From: Rothia sp. SD9660Na
Lineage (GTDB): Bacteria > Actinomycetota > Actinomycetes > Actinomycetales > Micrococcaceae
Assembly (NCBI RefSeq): GCF_030064065.1
Contig: NZ_CP125946.1
Span: 620,001-684,000, forward strand
DNA: 64,000 nucleotides
Reading direction: 5' to 3'
Shown: in pieces, positions 8,946 through 18,061 of the stretch
Layout: the number at the start of each line of letters is the position of its first letter
Position numbering within the stretch: the stretch's first letter is position 1
Notes under the pieces: model-generated
Database searches by the model: none
Told to the model about the DNA's origin: nothing
Seen by the model: the letters and a program-made list of their open reading frames with translations, nothing else
Position numbers and translations under genes: made by a program

Positions 8946-10829
8946 ATGTGTGGAATCGTAGGATACGTAAGTCTCGGCACTGCCGCAGACGGTAAGAAAT
9001 TTGACCATACCGCATACGATGTGGTTCTCGAAGGTCTGCGCCGCCAGGAATACCGCGGCTATGACTCAGCCGGTGTTGCCCTGATTGGTGATAGCGGCAT
9101 CGAATTCCGTAAGAAGTCAGGCAAGCTTGTTAACCTCGAAGCTGAAGTAGAAGCCAACCCGCTGCCTGCTACCACTATCGGTATTGGTCACACCCGCTGG
9201 GCTACCCACGGTGGCCCCACCGATAACAATGCTCACCCCCACGTTGTCGACAACGGCCGCTTGGCAGTTGTGCACAACGGCATCATCGAAAACTTCGCAG
9301 AGCTGCGTGCAGAACTCGTCGAAGAGGGCTGTGAGTTCAAGTCACAGACAGACACCGAAATCGCAGCTAACCTGATTGCCTCCATCTACAACAAGCTGGA
9401 GAGCAAGGACCTCACTGAAGCCGTCCGCAAGGCATCAAACCGCCTTGAAGGTGCCTTCACCATCCTGGTCACTCACGTTGACCACCCCGATCGTGTTGTA
9501 GCAGCCCGTCGCAACTCCCCCCTGGTTATTGGTCTGGGCGAAAACGAAAACTTTCTGGGTTCAGACGTTTCTGGCTTCATTGACTACACCAAGAAGGCAG
9601 TCGAAATGGGCCAGGATCAGATCGTTACCATCACCGGTAGCGACTACTCCATCATCGACTTCGAAGGTTTCCCCGCCAACGGCAAGGAATTCACCATCGA
9701 GTGGGACGCTGCTGCTGTTGAAAAGGGTGGCTTCGACTCCTTCATGGAGAAGGAAATCCACGAGCAGCCCGCAGCCGTGCGCGATACCCTGCTGGGCCGT
9801 CTGGACGAAAAGGGTAACCTGACCCTTGACGAACTTAAGATTGACGATGCTACCCTGCGCTCCGTCAACAAGATCATCGTCGTAGCCTGCGGTACCGCAG
9901 CCTACGCCGGCCAGGTAGCCCGTTACGCCATCGAGCACTGGTGCCGCATCCCCACCGAGGTGGAGCTGGCCCATGAATTCCGCTATCGTGACCCCATTGT
10001 TGATGAGAAGACCCTGGTTGTAGCCCTCTCCCAGTCCGGCGAAACCATGGACACCCTCATGGCAGTGCGCCACGCCCAGGAACAGGGCGCCAAGGTCATT
10101 TCTATTTGTAACACCAACGGCTCAACCCTGCCCCGTGAATCCGATGCAGCTCTCTACACCCACGCGGGCCCCGAGATTGCAGTTGCATCTACCAAGGCCT
10201 TCCTCTCACAGATTGCTGCTGCCTACCTGCTTGGCCTCTACCTGGCCCAGCTGCGTGGCAACATGTACAAGGATGAAATCCGTACCATCCTTGAAGAACT
10301 GCAGAAGATGCCCGAAAAGATTCAAGCTGTCATCAACAATGAGCAGCAGGTCAAGGACCTCGGTACCTCCATGAAGGACGCCAAGTCCGTGCTCTTCCTG
10401 GGCCGCCACGTTGGCTTCCCCGTAGCCATGGAAGGTGCCCTGAAGCTCAAGGAAATCGCCTACCTACACGCCGAAGGCTTCGCAGCGGGCGAGCTCAAGC
10501 ACGGCCCCATCGCCCTTGTCGAAGAAGGCCAGCCTATCTTCGTCATCGTCCCCTCACCCAACGGTCGCGACTCCCTGCACTCCAAGGTTGTTTCTAATAT
10601 TCAGGAAGTCCGCGCTCGCGGTGCAGTGACCATCGTTATTGCAGAAGAGGGCGATACCGCTGTTGAGGAACATGCAGATCACATCATCCGCATCCCCGCC
10701 TCACCCAGCCTGCTCCAGCCCCTGCTGTCCACCGTGCCCCTGCAGATTTTTGCATGCTCAGTGGCTCACGCTAAGGGCTACGACGTTGACCAGCCTCGTA
10801 ACCTGGCTAAGTCAGTAACTGTCGAGTAA
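8946..10829 (+). CDS. glmS: glutamine-fructose-6-phosphate aminotransferase (isomerizing)
   Basis: Makes glucosamine-6-phosphate from fructose-6-phosphate and glutamine, the entry step to UDP-GlcNAc. 627 residues. The N-terminal glutaminase starts MCGIVGYVS with the nucleophile Cys next to the initiator Met, followed by GIGHTRWATHG. Two SIS domains follow (SQSGETMDTLMA and STKAFLSQ motifs) and the protein ends DQPRNLAKSVTVE as expected. The leader is apparently absent, so there is no room for a glmS ribozyme, which is a Firmicutes feature. Followed by a terminator and then acpS. Confidence 0.97.
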   Translation: MCGIVGYVSLGTAADGKKFDHTAYDVVLEGLRRQEYRGYDSAGVALIGDSGIEFRKKSGKLVNLEAEVEANPLPATTIGIGHTRWATHGGPTDNNAHPHVVDNGRLAVVHNGIIENFAELRAELVEEGCEFKSQTDTEIAANLIASIYNKLESKDLTEAVRKASNRLEGAFTILVTHVDHPDRVVAARRNSPLVIGLGENENFLGSDVSGFIDYTKKAVEMGQDQIVTITGSDYSIIDFEGFPANGKEFTIEWDAAAVEKGGFDSFMEKEIHEQPAAVRDTLLGRLDEKGNLTLDELKIDDATLRSVNKIIVVACGTAAYAGQVARYAIEHWCRIPTEVELAHEFRYRDPIVDEKTLVVALSQSGETMDTLMAVRHAQEQGAKVISICNTNGSTLPRESDAALYTHAGPEIAVASTKAFLSQIAAAYLLGLYLAQLRGNMYKDEIRTILEELQKMPEKIQAVINNEQQVKDLGTSMKDAKSVLFLGRHVGFPVAMEGALKLKEIAYLHAEGFAAGELKHGPIALVEEGQPIFVIVPSPNGRDSLHSKVVSNIQEVRARGAVTIVIAEEGDTAVEEHADHIIRIPASPSLLQPLLSTVPLQIFACSVAHAKGYDVDQPRNLAKSVTVE

Positions 10830-10852
10830 ATCTCTCTGCATAACAGAGATAG

Positions 10853-10882
10853 GAACCCCGTACCCGGTAGGGTGCGGGGTTC
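10853..10882 (+). terminator. terminator of glmS
   Basis: Inverted repeat GAACCCCGTACCC / GGGTGCGGGGTTC (13-bp arms, one G-U pair) with a 4-base loop, followed by CGCTCTTT. Confidence 0.7.
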
Positions 10883-10958
10883 GCTCTTTAAACTGATAGG
10901 CAGGGCCGTAGAATAGGCAGAAGAAAGACAGAGCTAGCAGGAGCGATAAGGAGACGCC

Positions 10959-11396
10959 ATGATTATTGGTACCGGTACTGACGTAGTCAATATAGATCGG
11001 TTCGCTGAACTCTTAGAAGGTACCCCAACCCTACACGAGCGGCTCTTTGTTCCGGGGGAGCGGGGCCTGCCCGTCCGCTCCCTCGCTGCCCGTTTTGCGG
11101 CTAAGGAGGCCGCTGCTAAGGCCCTGCGGGCCCCTGCTGGTTTGAACTGGCAGGATTGCTGGGTAGAGAAGGAGGTGGACGGAGCGCCCTACCTGGTAGC
11201 AAAGGGGACGGTAGCTCGGCGAGCTGCTGGACTAGGGATTAACCGATGGCATCTGACGATGAGCCATGATGAACCTATAGCTACCGCAACCGTTGTGGCA
11301 GAGCACCTGAGCGACAGTGATTTGCTGACCCTGCTGCGTTTAGATCCCTCTGCTCGGGGGCTGCTGTTAGCTCACCCGGTAGAAGAGGGGAACTAG
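10959..11396 (+). CDS. acpS: holo-[acyl-carrier-protein] synthase
   Basis: Transfers the 4'-phosphopantetheine arm of CoA to acyl carrier protein. 145 residues with the AcpS signatures [13 protein letters not shown] (Mg-binding Asp8) and [12 protein letters not shown] (Glu50), and [14 protein letters not shown] near the C-terminus. It starts at ATG 10959 with GATAAGGAGA in front. The stop is followed after one base by the GTG of nnrD, so the two form an operon. Slightly longer than the usual 120-130 residues because of a C-terminal tail. Confidence 0.93.
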   Translation: MIIGTGTDVVNIDRFAELLEGTPTLHERLFVPGERGLPVRSLAARFAAKEAAAKALRAPAGLNWQDCWVEKEVDGAPYLVAKGTVARRAAGLGINRWHLTMSHDEPIATATVVAEHLSDSDLLTLLRLDPSARGLLLAHPVEEGN

Positions 11397-11397
11397 A

Positions 11398-12321
11398 GTG
11401 GCTAGAACTAAAGAATTGACGCACGGGGACGTCCAACAATATATTACTTCCCCCACTTCTTCCTCCCATAAGTACACCCGCGGGGTGTTAGGCCTGCTGA
11501 CCGGGAGCGATACCTACCCGGGTGCTGCCCTCATGTCGGCCCGGGCTGCCGTCAATACCGGGGTTGGCATGGTGCGGTTTGCTGGAACATCGTCCCTCAA
11601 CTTCCAGGTGCAGCTGACCGTACCTGAGGCTGTATGTAGTGTTGGGGAAGTCGAGAAGCTGCATGTTGATGCCTGGGCTCTCGGCTCAGGTATCGCCGGA
11701 GAACCACGAGAAGCTGAGGCCCTGGCCGTCCTTGCAGGAGGGCAACCGGCCGTTATTGACGCAGGGGCGATTTCTCTAGCGGCCCGGCTGGTGGCTGATG
11801 GGCTAGAGCTGACGGCACACCATATTCTGACGCCTCATACCGGCGAGCTGGTCGATGCCCTGACCTGGATTTTTGCCTTGGCGCCGTCCACGCTCTATGC
11901 CGTGGACCCCGAGCTGACTGAGCCACCCAGCCGGGAGCAGGTCGAAGCTGACCCGTACCGCTTTACCCGCCTACTGGCACAGGCAACGGGGGCAACTGTT
12001 CTGCTCAAAGGCGGCACGAGCATCTTAGCCGCACCTACCGGTGAGCTCTTTGAGAGCACAGGTGAGAACCACTGGCTGGCCACCGCCGGTAGCGGGGACA
12101 CCCTCACCGGTATTCTTGGGTCTCTTCTTGCCCGCTATCAGGCAGAAGAATCTAAGCCCGGGGCCCTCTCAACTGACTATGCAAGGCTAGCGGGGGCAGC
12201 CGTCCGGGTCCATCAGTTAGCAGCAGGCCTGGTGCACGGAGCAGGGAGATCTGGCCCCACGCCACCTACCCTGGTGGCCCAGAAGATCCCAGAGGCCGTT
12301 GCCATATTCCTTGAGCGGTAG
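11398..12321 (+). CDS. nnrD: ADP-dependent (S)-NAD(P)H-hydrate dehydratase
   Basis: Repairs hydrated NAD(P)H. The 307-residue protein corresponds to the ribokinase-like C-terminal domain of YjeF: KYTRGVLGLLTGSDTYPGA near 25-43, HILTPHTGEL in the middle, VLLKGGTSI and the nucleotide/anion-hole motif AGSGDTLTGILGSLLA near 235-250. The N-terminal NAD(P)HX epimerase domain found in the fused forms is absent, so an epimerase must be encoded elsewhere. GTG start, one base after acpS. A strong bidirectional terminator follows. Confidence 0.9.
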   Translation: MARTKELTHGDVQQYITSPTSSSHKYTRGVLGLLTGSDTYPGAALMSARAAVNTGVGMVRFAGTSSLNFQVQLTVPEAVCSVGEVEKLHVDAWALGSGIAGEPREAEALAVLAGGQPAVIDAGAISLAARLVADGLELTAHHILTPHTGELVDALTWIFALAPSTLYAVDPELTEPPSREQVEADPYRFTRLLAQATGATVLLKGGTSILAAPTGELFESTGENHWLATAGSGDTLTGILGSLLARYQAEESKPGALSTDYARLAGAAVRVHQLAAGLVHGAGRSGPTPPTLVAQKIPEAVAIFLER

Positions 12322-12332
12322 AGCCCATACCA

Positions 12333-12363
12333 AAGGCCGGTTACCCTAACGGTAACCGGCCTT
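12333..12363. terminator. bidirectional terminator between nnrD and the sugar transferase
   Basis: Perfect 13-bp inverted repeat AAGGCCGGTTACC / GGTAACCGGCCTT between convergent genes. Confidence 0.8.
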
Positions 12364-12377
12364 CTTGTGTGTGAGCC

Positions 12378-13850
12378 CTAGTAGGCACCGTCCTTGGCAA
12401 AAACTGCGCGGACGGTGCGGACGAGAATGACGATATCGCTCATAACCGACCAGTTCTCAACATAGTAGAGGTCTAGGCGAATAGACTCTTCCCACGAAAG
12501 ATTCGAGCGGCCAGAGACCTGCCAGAGGCCGGTAATGCCGGGTTTGACCAACAGGCGGCGATAGGCGTCCTCTTCGTACTGCTCAACCTCAGAAGGCAGC
12601 GGTGGGCGGGGCCCCACAAGCGACATATCGCCCACAAAGACGTTCCACAGCTGTGGAAGCTCATCGATAGAGTACTTGCGGATGAACTTGCCGATCTTAG
12701 TGATACGGGGGTCATCCGCCATCTTAAAGAGCACACCGTTACCCTCGTTCTGGTCCATGAGTTCCTTCTTGAGCTCTTCGGCGTTGGTCACCATGGAGCG
12801 GAACTTAATCATGTGGAAGGGGGTGCCGCGGTAGCCAACGCGTTCCTGAAGGAAGAAGATGGGGCCGCCGTCCTTTTTGACCAGCAGGGCAACCGGAACC
12901 AGCAAGGGGGCCAGGAAAATTAGGCCAAGGCCTGAGGCTACAACATCGATAGCTCGCTTAATTAGGGCCTGCATGCCTTCGATGCGGGGAGTGTGAACGT
13001 GAATCAGGGGCACACCGTTGAGGGGCTGGGTATGGATGCGGGGGCCCGCAATATCGGTCATGGCAGGTGCCATGATGAGTGCGACGTGGGCAGCTGCCAG
13101 CGCCCAGCCCAGACGGCGCAACTCTGCGGGGTTGAGGCCGTGGCCGGTGGAGACAGCTACCGCGTGAATATTGTTCTCACGGACTACCTTGAGGACCTCG
13201 GCTGCATCGGGTGAGTAGCCCAGGGTCGGGATAGCCCCCTCGGCGAGCTGGGTGCCGGGACGCGAACGGGGAAGGTATGCTGCCACCGGTGAGAGGCCTG
13301 AGGCACGGGCCCCCTGGAGGGTCTTGTAGAGGTGCTCGCCCGAGGCTGAGTCGCCGATAATCATGACGCGGGAAAGTGCGCGCCCCTTATACCGCCAGTG
13401 AACGAGCCAGCGGCGCACCCCCCAGCGGGCGCAGAGAAGTAGAACAATGCCGATGGGGTAGGCTAGCACAACGTAGGTGCGGGCAAAATCAATTTTGGTC
13501 AGGTAGGAGAAGATTGCGATGACCGCGAAGAAGTAGGTTGTTGCTTTAGTGATTAGTCGGTACTCATCAACGCCATGACCTAAATAGCGGATATTGCGAC
13601 TGTTAGCAATCGAGAGGGCAAAAAACCAGATAAGGCCAAGCAGAATTCCGGTACCTACATAACCGAGGGGTAGGCTTGCCCGTCCCATGACCTCTGAATT
13701 TTGAAAGCCGAAACTAGCGATATGAGCTAGCGCGATGGAGAGCGCGATGGCTAAAGTATCAGCAAGGTAAAGGGCCCCCTTGATTTTGGGGTGCCAGGTG
13801 CGGCGGTTACGGGTTTCTGCCCACCGCTCCTCGATGTACTGTTCGTTCAC
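12378..13850 (-). CDS. polyprenyl glycosylphosphotransferase (exopolysaccharide-type sugar transferase)
   Basis: Starts surface-glycan synthesis by moving a sugar-1-phosphate onto undecaprenyl phosphate. 490 residues: an N-terminal region with about four membrane helices (up to about residue 150), a CoA-binding-like Rossmann segment (VMIIGDSASGEHLYKTL), a further helix near 290-315, and the C-terminal bacterial sugar-transferase domain with KRAIDVVASGLGLI, PIFFLQERVGYRGTPFHMIKFRSM, DELPQLWNVFVGDMSLVGPRPPLP and GITGLWQVSGRS. GTG start with AGGGGA upstream. It stands alone here with no other capsule genes, so the transferred sugar and the glycan are unknown. Confidence 0.9.
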   Translation of the reverse strand: MNEQYIEERWAETRNRRTWHPKIKGALYLADTLAIALSIALAHIASFGFQNSEVMGRASLPLGYVGTGILLGLIWFFALSIANSRNIRYLGHGVDEYRLITKATTYFFAVIAIFSYLTKIDFARTYVVLAYPIGIVLLLCARWGVRRWLVHWRYKGRALSRVMIIGDSASGEHLYKTLQGARASGLSPVAAYLPRSRPGTQLAEGAIPTLGYSPDAAEVLKVVRENNIHAVAVSTGHGLNPAELRRLGWALAAAHVALIMAPAMTDIAGPRIHTQPLNGVPLIHVHTPRIEGMQALIKRAIDVVASGLGLIFLAPLLVPVALLVKKDGGPIFFLQERVGYRGTPFHMIKFRSMVTNAEELKKELMDQNEGNGVLFKMADDPRITKIGKFIRKYSIDELPQLWNVFVGDMSLVGPRPPLPSEVEQYEEDAYRRLLVKPGITGLWQVSGRSNLSWEESIRLDLYYVENWSVMSDIVILVRTVRAVFAKDGAY

Positions 13851-14026
13851 TAGTGTGTATTCCCCTAAAGATGGTGCCTGCGCCGAGTGCGAGAGTGGTG
13901 TGGGCAGACCTGTACGATTAGGTTTTTAATACTACAGTGCCAGCTGTCTTAAGAGCAGACTGATTTCCTGAAATATGCTTCACACTTTCAGCTGAAAATA
14001 ACTTATCTTTGCTGGTCAAGGTGCCT

Positions 14027-14803
14027 TTAGCTGGTGAGGTCAGCTTCTGCCAGGATAAAATCTATCACCGGTTCGTAGAGGTGCGGGGTGACGTTATCGT
14101 CCATGGGCACAGCAACGAGAATCTGCCCCTGTTCGGCAGAGATAAAGAGCCCGGGGTCGTTGCAGTCTGCAATACCGATGGTAGGGATCCCCGCGGAGGC
14201 CGCGTACCCGGCGAGCCCGTGGTCGGCGATGACGAGACCCGGGGTAATCCCTCGCTCTTGGAGCTGTTCCAACGCTAGTTGCATGGGCCCGGGAAAATGG
14301 GTGTGCTGTAGATTGCCGTACTGCTCGAACATGATGACGTCAAATATTTGGCGGATATCGCCGTCCAGAAAGCGGTCGCCCTCCTCGATGGTCAGGACGG
14401 TTGCCCCATGAGTTTTGGCTGCTGCTGCAAGACGGGCGTAGATAGGGAAGAGGCCTGCGGGGTGGCCGGTGGCAAAAAGCAGGCTTTTGCCCGCCCGTAC
14501 TGCGTCACCGAAGATACGGGCGTACTCGGTGAGCCCATCAATACAGAGGTCAGCGCTGATGGTGTCTTGGCCTTCCCTGTGGTTGGGGTCGGCGCTGGTC
14601 CCAACCCGTCGCGCCATGAGTTCAAAGATATCGTCAACAGTCCAGTCCCTAATCCACTTCACACCGAATTCCAGGTGTTCATTGCCTTCAACAAATCCCT
14701 GCATATGAGCAAGGTTGTTTTCACGGGCCGTTGCTACGTTTCCGGTAATGCGTGATGCGTTGAGATAGTCAGCAAATTCCTGGCGAGTCATTGAGAAGGT
14801 CAT
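14027..14803 (-). CDS. phosphatase-like protein coupled to mshA
   Basis: A soluble 258-residue protein without signal or membrane segments. It resembles conserved actinobacterial proteins annotated as phosphatases, but I cannot place it in a well-characterised family with certainty. Visible conserved-looking blocks are ATGHPAGLFPIY (111-122), VIADHGLAGYAASAG (191-205), GIADCNDPGLF (210-220) and MDDNVTPHLYEPVI (234-247); the His/Asp clusters fit a metal-dependent hydrolase. Its ATG has an AGGAG that starts inside the mshA stop codon, 9 bases downstream, so the two genes are tightly coupled. Context suggests it acts on the MshA product or a related inositol sugar phosphate; that is inference. 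Confidence 0.55.
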   Translation of the reverse strand: MTFSMTRQEFADYLNASRITGNVATARENNLAHMQGFVEGNEHLEFGVKWIRDWTVDDIFELMARRVGTSADPNHREGQDTISADLCIDGLTEYARIFGDAVRAGKSLLFATGHPAGLFPIYARLAAAAKTHGATVLTIEEGDRFLDGDIRQIFDVIMFEQYGNLQHTHFPGPMQLALEQLQERGITPGLVIADHGLAGYAASAGIPTIGIADCNDPGLFISAEQGQILVAVPMDDNVTPHLYEPVIDFILAEADLTS

Positions 14804-14812
14804 GCGGTTCTC

Positions 14813-16018
14813 CTAAGAGCGGGTGAGAGTCTGATAGAGGTCGAGGAAGTTTTGGGCTGTTGCCTGCCAGGTAAAGCTGCGAGCGCGTTTGGCCCCGGCT
14901 TCTCCCCAGCTCCTGCGTAGCTGGGGGTTGGCGATGAGCCGCGCGATGGCGTCCGCCCAGGCGGCGGGCGTCCGCTGGGCTACCAACAGACCGGTGACGC
15001 CGTCAGCTACTGCCTCTCTTAGCCCGTCCACCTTGCTAGCAAGCACCGGAGCGCCGCAGGCAGAGGCCTCCAGGGCGACCAGGCCAAAGGTTTCTGAGGA
15101 TGAAGGACAGGCAACGATATCTGCCTGGCGGAAGGCCTGGGCTAGATTCGGGGCCGGGAGCGGGTGGAACAGACGGATGCGGTCAGACAGCCCCAGCTCC
15201 TCTGCCCGAGCCACTAGATTCTGTTCGTAGCTGGTACCTGAGGTGCCAATGATATCGAGGGTAACTTCTAAGCCCTGCGGTATCAGGGCTAGAGCCTCCA
15301 CTAGCAGGTGGGGACCCTTGAGATGCTGGGGGCGGCCGGCAAAGACCAGGTGGGCTGCGGCGTCCTGCCCTTGATGAAGAGGGCGGACGCTGTTGCTCGG
15401 GGAGAAAACAGAAAGGTCAACGCCGGGGGGCACTGTCACCAACTGGGACTCCTCTGCCCCGTAGAAGTCTCGCATCTGGGCAGCTTCATACTCCGTATTG
15501 ACCACTAGAGCGGCGGCCCTACGGGCCAGAGCCTGCTCACCGCGCAAGCGTACCTCGGGTTCCGGGCGCTCGCCCTCGCCCAACCTGGCGTTCTTGGCCG
15601 CTGCGGTGGTGTGCATGGTGTGAACTAGGGGGACCTGCGGGTATGCGGCAAGAGCTGCCAGGCCCGAGAGCCAGTAGTGGCTGTGAATAATCTGGGGCGG
15701 TCGCAACGCTATGGCTCGAACAGCCATAGCAAAGCCCGGAACCAGCTCAGGTAGATCTTCCTTACGGGCTCCTTCAGCCTCAGGTAGGTAAAGCGCGGTG
15801 ACAGTAGCCCGCTCGTGATACTGCACCCGGCCAGCCCGCTCACGGGAGGTAGCCAGGGTGAACACCTCTACCGTCAGCTGCGGGTTAGCCTCAAGCAGGG
15901 TGGCCAACGACCGTTCTATATAGACATTCATCCCGCCTGCATCACCTGACCCCGGCTGAGCCAGGGGAGAAGTGTGCATCGAAAAGATGTGTAGGTGCAA
16001 GGGAAAAGAAAAACTCAC
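14813..16018 (-). CDS. mshA: D-inositol-3-phosphate glycosyltransferase
   Basis: First committed enzyme of mycothiol synthesis: joins GlcNAc from UDP-GlcNAc to inositol-3-phosphate. 401 residues, GT-B fold. The N-terminal MHTSPLAQPGSGDAGGMNVY motif (glycine-rich acceptor/donor loop) is diagnostic for MshA, and the C-terminal half has the GT4 signatures VFAGRPQHLKGPHLLVEAL and CPSSSETFGLVALEASACGAPV. It starts with GTG and has no Shine-Dalgarno; TAGAGT on the minus strand ends 6 bases upstream, so the message is probably leaderless. Forms a two-gene operon with the phosphatase-like gene; diverges from alr. Confidence 0.93.
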   Translation of the reverse strand: MSFSFPLHLHIFSMHTSPLAQPGSGDAGGMNVYIERSLATLLEANPQLTVEVFTLATSRERAGRVQYHERATVTALYLPEAEGARKEDLPELVPGFAMAVRAIALRPPQIIHSHYWLSGLAALAAYPQVPLVHTMHTTAAAKNARLGEGERPEPEVRLRGEQALARRAAALVVNTEYEAAQMRDFYGAEESQLVTVPPGVDLSVFSPSNSVRPLHQGQDAAAHLVFAGRPQHLKGPHLLVEALALIPQGLEVTLDIIGTSGTSYEQNLVARAEELGLSDRIRLFHPLPAPNLAQAFRQADIVACPSSSETFGLVALEASACGAPVLASKVDGLREAVADGVTGLLVAQRTPAAWADAIARLIANPQLRRSWGEAGAKRARSFTWQATAQNFLDLYQTLTRS

Positions 16019-16024
16019 ATCTCT

Positions 16025-16030
16025 ACTCTA
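16025..16030 (-). promoter_or_regulatory. leaderless -10 hexamer TAGAGT of mshA
   Basis: On the minus strand TAGAGT is followed by AGAGAT and then the GTG start, the same 6-base spacing as in other genes here. Confidence 0.5.
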
Positions 16031-16133
16031 CCCCTGCCACACCTACCCGCACCCTGTAGGCGTCAGCGCAGGTGCGCTACCGGCAAACTCAACTAAGCTA
16101 GAGAGAAAGGACCCTCTGCTCCAGGAGTACACC

Positions 16134-17378
16134 GTGTCTATTGACAGTCTCTACCGCGCCCACGGCTTCGTGCCCCTTGATGCCCCCACAGACGCTGAAC
16201 GCCTTGCCCTCATTGACCTAGGCGCCGTCGAGCACAACGTTAGGCGTATTAAGAGCATTATCGGGCAGCGGGCCCTTATCGCCGTGGTCAAAGCGGACGC
16301 CTACGGGCACGGGGCGCTTGACGTAGCGCGTTCAGCGGTAGCAGCGGGAGCCGACTATCTGGGGGTCGTCCATGTCAAGGAAGCGCATGCCCTGCGCTCC
16401 GGTGGTATCGCTGCCCCTATCATTGCCTGGCTTCACACTCCTCGTACCAACTTTGTCCAGGCTCTAGAAGACCGTCTTGAACTGGGTATCTCGAGCACCT
16501 GGGAACTAGAAGCCATCGCGGCTGCCCACCGTGCCAGCGGGCAGCAGGAGCCGGTTAAGGTTCACCTGAAAGTTGATACGGGCTTGGGGCGTAACGGGGT
16601 CACCATGAGTGAGCTACCTGCCCTTGCCGCCAGTGCCCGCCAGCTTGAAGAAAGCGGGACCCTGCAGGTGGTCGGGGTTTTCTCCCACCTGGCAGTAGCC
16701 GACGAACCGGAGCGCCCCGAAACCGCCGAGCAGTCTCAGACCTTCGACCGGGCACTAGATATCCTGCACTCTGCCGGCCTGCGACCAACCCTGCGCCACC
16801 TTGCTAACACTCCCGCGACCTTCAGCGCGGCATCCGTCGGGGTAGAGGACGGCCTGCTGTGGGACGCCGTCCGTGTGGGTCTCGGTCTCTACGGGCTGTC
16901 ACCCCTGCCCGGGCAGACCCCAGCAGACCTGGGACTCAAGCCGGTCATGCACCTGCAAACCTTCATCAACGCCGTCAAAGAGGTGCCGGCTGGGCAGGGA
17001 GTCTCCTACGGCCTTAACTACGTGACCGACAAGCCCACGACCCTGGCCCTAGTGCCGGTTGGCTACGCGGACGGCGTTCCCCGAGTCGCAACCGGCGGGC
17101 CGGTCCGTATCTACCCGGCATCTGGCCCGGCCCGAACCTACCGGGAGGTGGGTCGAATCGCCATGGACCAGCTGGTTGTAGACCTCGGTGAGCCCGGTTT
17201 GGCTGACCCCGCAGCTGGCTTCCTGGGTGCCCCCGCCGTCCTCTTCGGCTCAGGCGATAACCCACCGGTCACCGACTGGGCAGAAGCCGCTGGAACCATC
17301 AACTACGAAATCGTTACCCGCATTTCCCCGCGCGTTACCCGCATCAGCGTTGGCGGGTCCTGGAAAGACAAGAACTAA
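16134..17378 (+). CDS. alr: alanine racemase
   Basis: PLP enzyme making D-alanine for peptidoglycan. 414 residues from GTG 16134, chosen because CCAGGAG sits 6 bases before it; the frame is open back to 15972 but that extension overlaps the mshA start and has no Alr similarity. The PLP lysine is Lys53 in AVVKADAYGHG; LKVDTGLGRNG and GVSYGLNYV (catalytic Tyr region) follow, and IAMDQLVVDL near the end is typical. It heads the run alr-tsaE-tsaB-rimI-tsaD, with tsaE beginning 4 bases after its stop. Confidence 0.95.
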   Translation: MSIDSLYRAHGFVPLDAPTDAERLALIDLGAVEHNVRRIKSIIGQRALIAVVKADAYGHGALDVARSAVAAGADYLGVVHVKEAHALRSGGIAAPIIAWLHTPRTNFVQALEDRLELGISSTWELEAIAAAHRASGQQEPVKVHLKVDTGLGRNGVTMSELPALAASARQLEESGTLQVVGVFSHLAVADEPERPETAEQSQTFDRALDILHSAGLRPTLRHLANTPATFSAASVGVEDGLLWDAVRVGLGLYGLSPLPGQTPADLGLKPVMHLQTFINAVKEVPAGQGVSYGLNYVTDKPTTLALVPVGYADGVPRVATGGPVRIYPASGPARTYREVGRIAMDQLVVDLGEPGLADPAAGFLGAPAVLFGSGDNPPVTDWAEAAGTINYEIVTRISPRVTRISVGGSWKDKN

Positions 17379-17382
17379 GACC

Positions 17383-17979
17383 GTGAGCTCAGACCATATT
17401 CTCGATGTAGAAATTACCGGCCCCGACCACACCCGTGCCATCGCCCTGGCCCTAGCGCCTCTTCTTACCGCGGGTGATGTCTTGATTCTCACCGGCGAAC
17501 TGGGAGCCGGAAAAACTACCTTCACCCGCTCCCTGGGCGAGGGCCTTGGCGTGCGCGAAGGCGTCATTTCTCCCACCTTTGTGCTCTCCCGCGTGCACCC
17601 CAACCTGCCCGAGGGCCTTCGCCCCGGCGGGCCCGACCTGGTGCATGTAGATGCCTACCGACTGGCCAGCGCCGAAGAGTTGGACGATCTCGACCTGGAA
17701 TACTCCCTGGATCGTTCCGTCACCGTCATTGAATGGGGTCGCGACAAAGCCGAGCACCTGTCAGACTCTATTCTCGATCTGGAATTTACCCGCGTCACCG
17801 GTGCTGACCTGGCCGAAACCGACCCCTACGCCCTCTATGCACCGGGTAGCTGTGAAGAAGAGGACGAGGACGACGGCGCCCCCGAACCCCGACGCCTACG
17901 ACTCATCGGGAGCGGGCCCCGCTGGGAAAATGTTTGGGACGAATTAGCGGAACATCTGACTCGTGGAGGGGACGCATAG
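17383..17979 (+). CDS. tsaE: tRNA threonylcarbamoyladenosine biosynthesis ATPase TsaE
   Basis: ATPase that supports the TsaB-TsaD complex in making t6A37 on tRNAs reading ANN codons. 198 residues from GTG 17383; the open frame extends upstream into alr but only from here does the protein match TsaE. Walker A GELGAGKTT is at 38-46, then GVISPTFVLS, LVHVDAYRL and VTVIEWG, all conserved TsaE blocks. An acidic insertion (EEEDEDDG) lies near 160, followed by a short C-terminal extension. It starts 4 bases after alr. Confidence 0.93.
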   Translation: MSSDHILDVEITGPDHTRAIALALAPLLTAGDVLILTGELGAGKTTFTRSLGEGLGVREGVISPTFVLSRVHPNLPEGLRPGGPDLVHVDAYRLASAEELDDLDLEYSLDRSVTVIEWGRDKAEHLSDSILDLEFTRVTGADLAETDPYALYAPGSCEEEDEDDGAPEPRRLRLIGSGPRWENVWDELAEHLTRGGDA

Positions 17980-18049
17980 GGGCTTTTGGCAGCACCGCGG
18001 GCTCGCGCTCGCTGCCGACCCCCGACATAGCCTCAGAGTCTAAACACGC

Positions 18050-18055
18050 TAGACT
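18050..18055 (+). promoter_or_regulatory. leaderless -10 hexamer TAGACT of tsaB
   Basis: TAGACT, 6 bases, then GTG 18062. The 15-base string from 18050 to 18064 (TAGACTGGTGGGGTG) recurs identically at 52518-52532 in front of another GTG start. Confidence 0.6.
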
Positions 18056-18061
18056 GGTGGG

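Noticed and set aside
15972-16133. N-terminal extension of alanine racemase
   Set aside because: It overlaps the mshA start region and lacks Alr similarity; GTG 16134 has a good AGGAG.
17188-17382. N-terminal extension of tsaE into alr
   Set aside because: Fully inside the conserved alr C-terminus; TsaE similarity begins only after GTG 17383.
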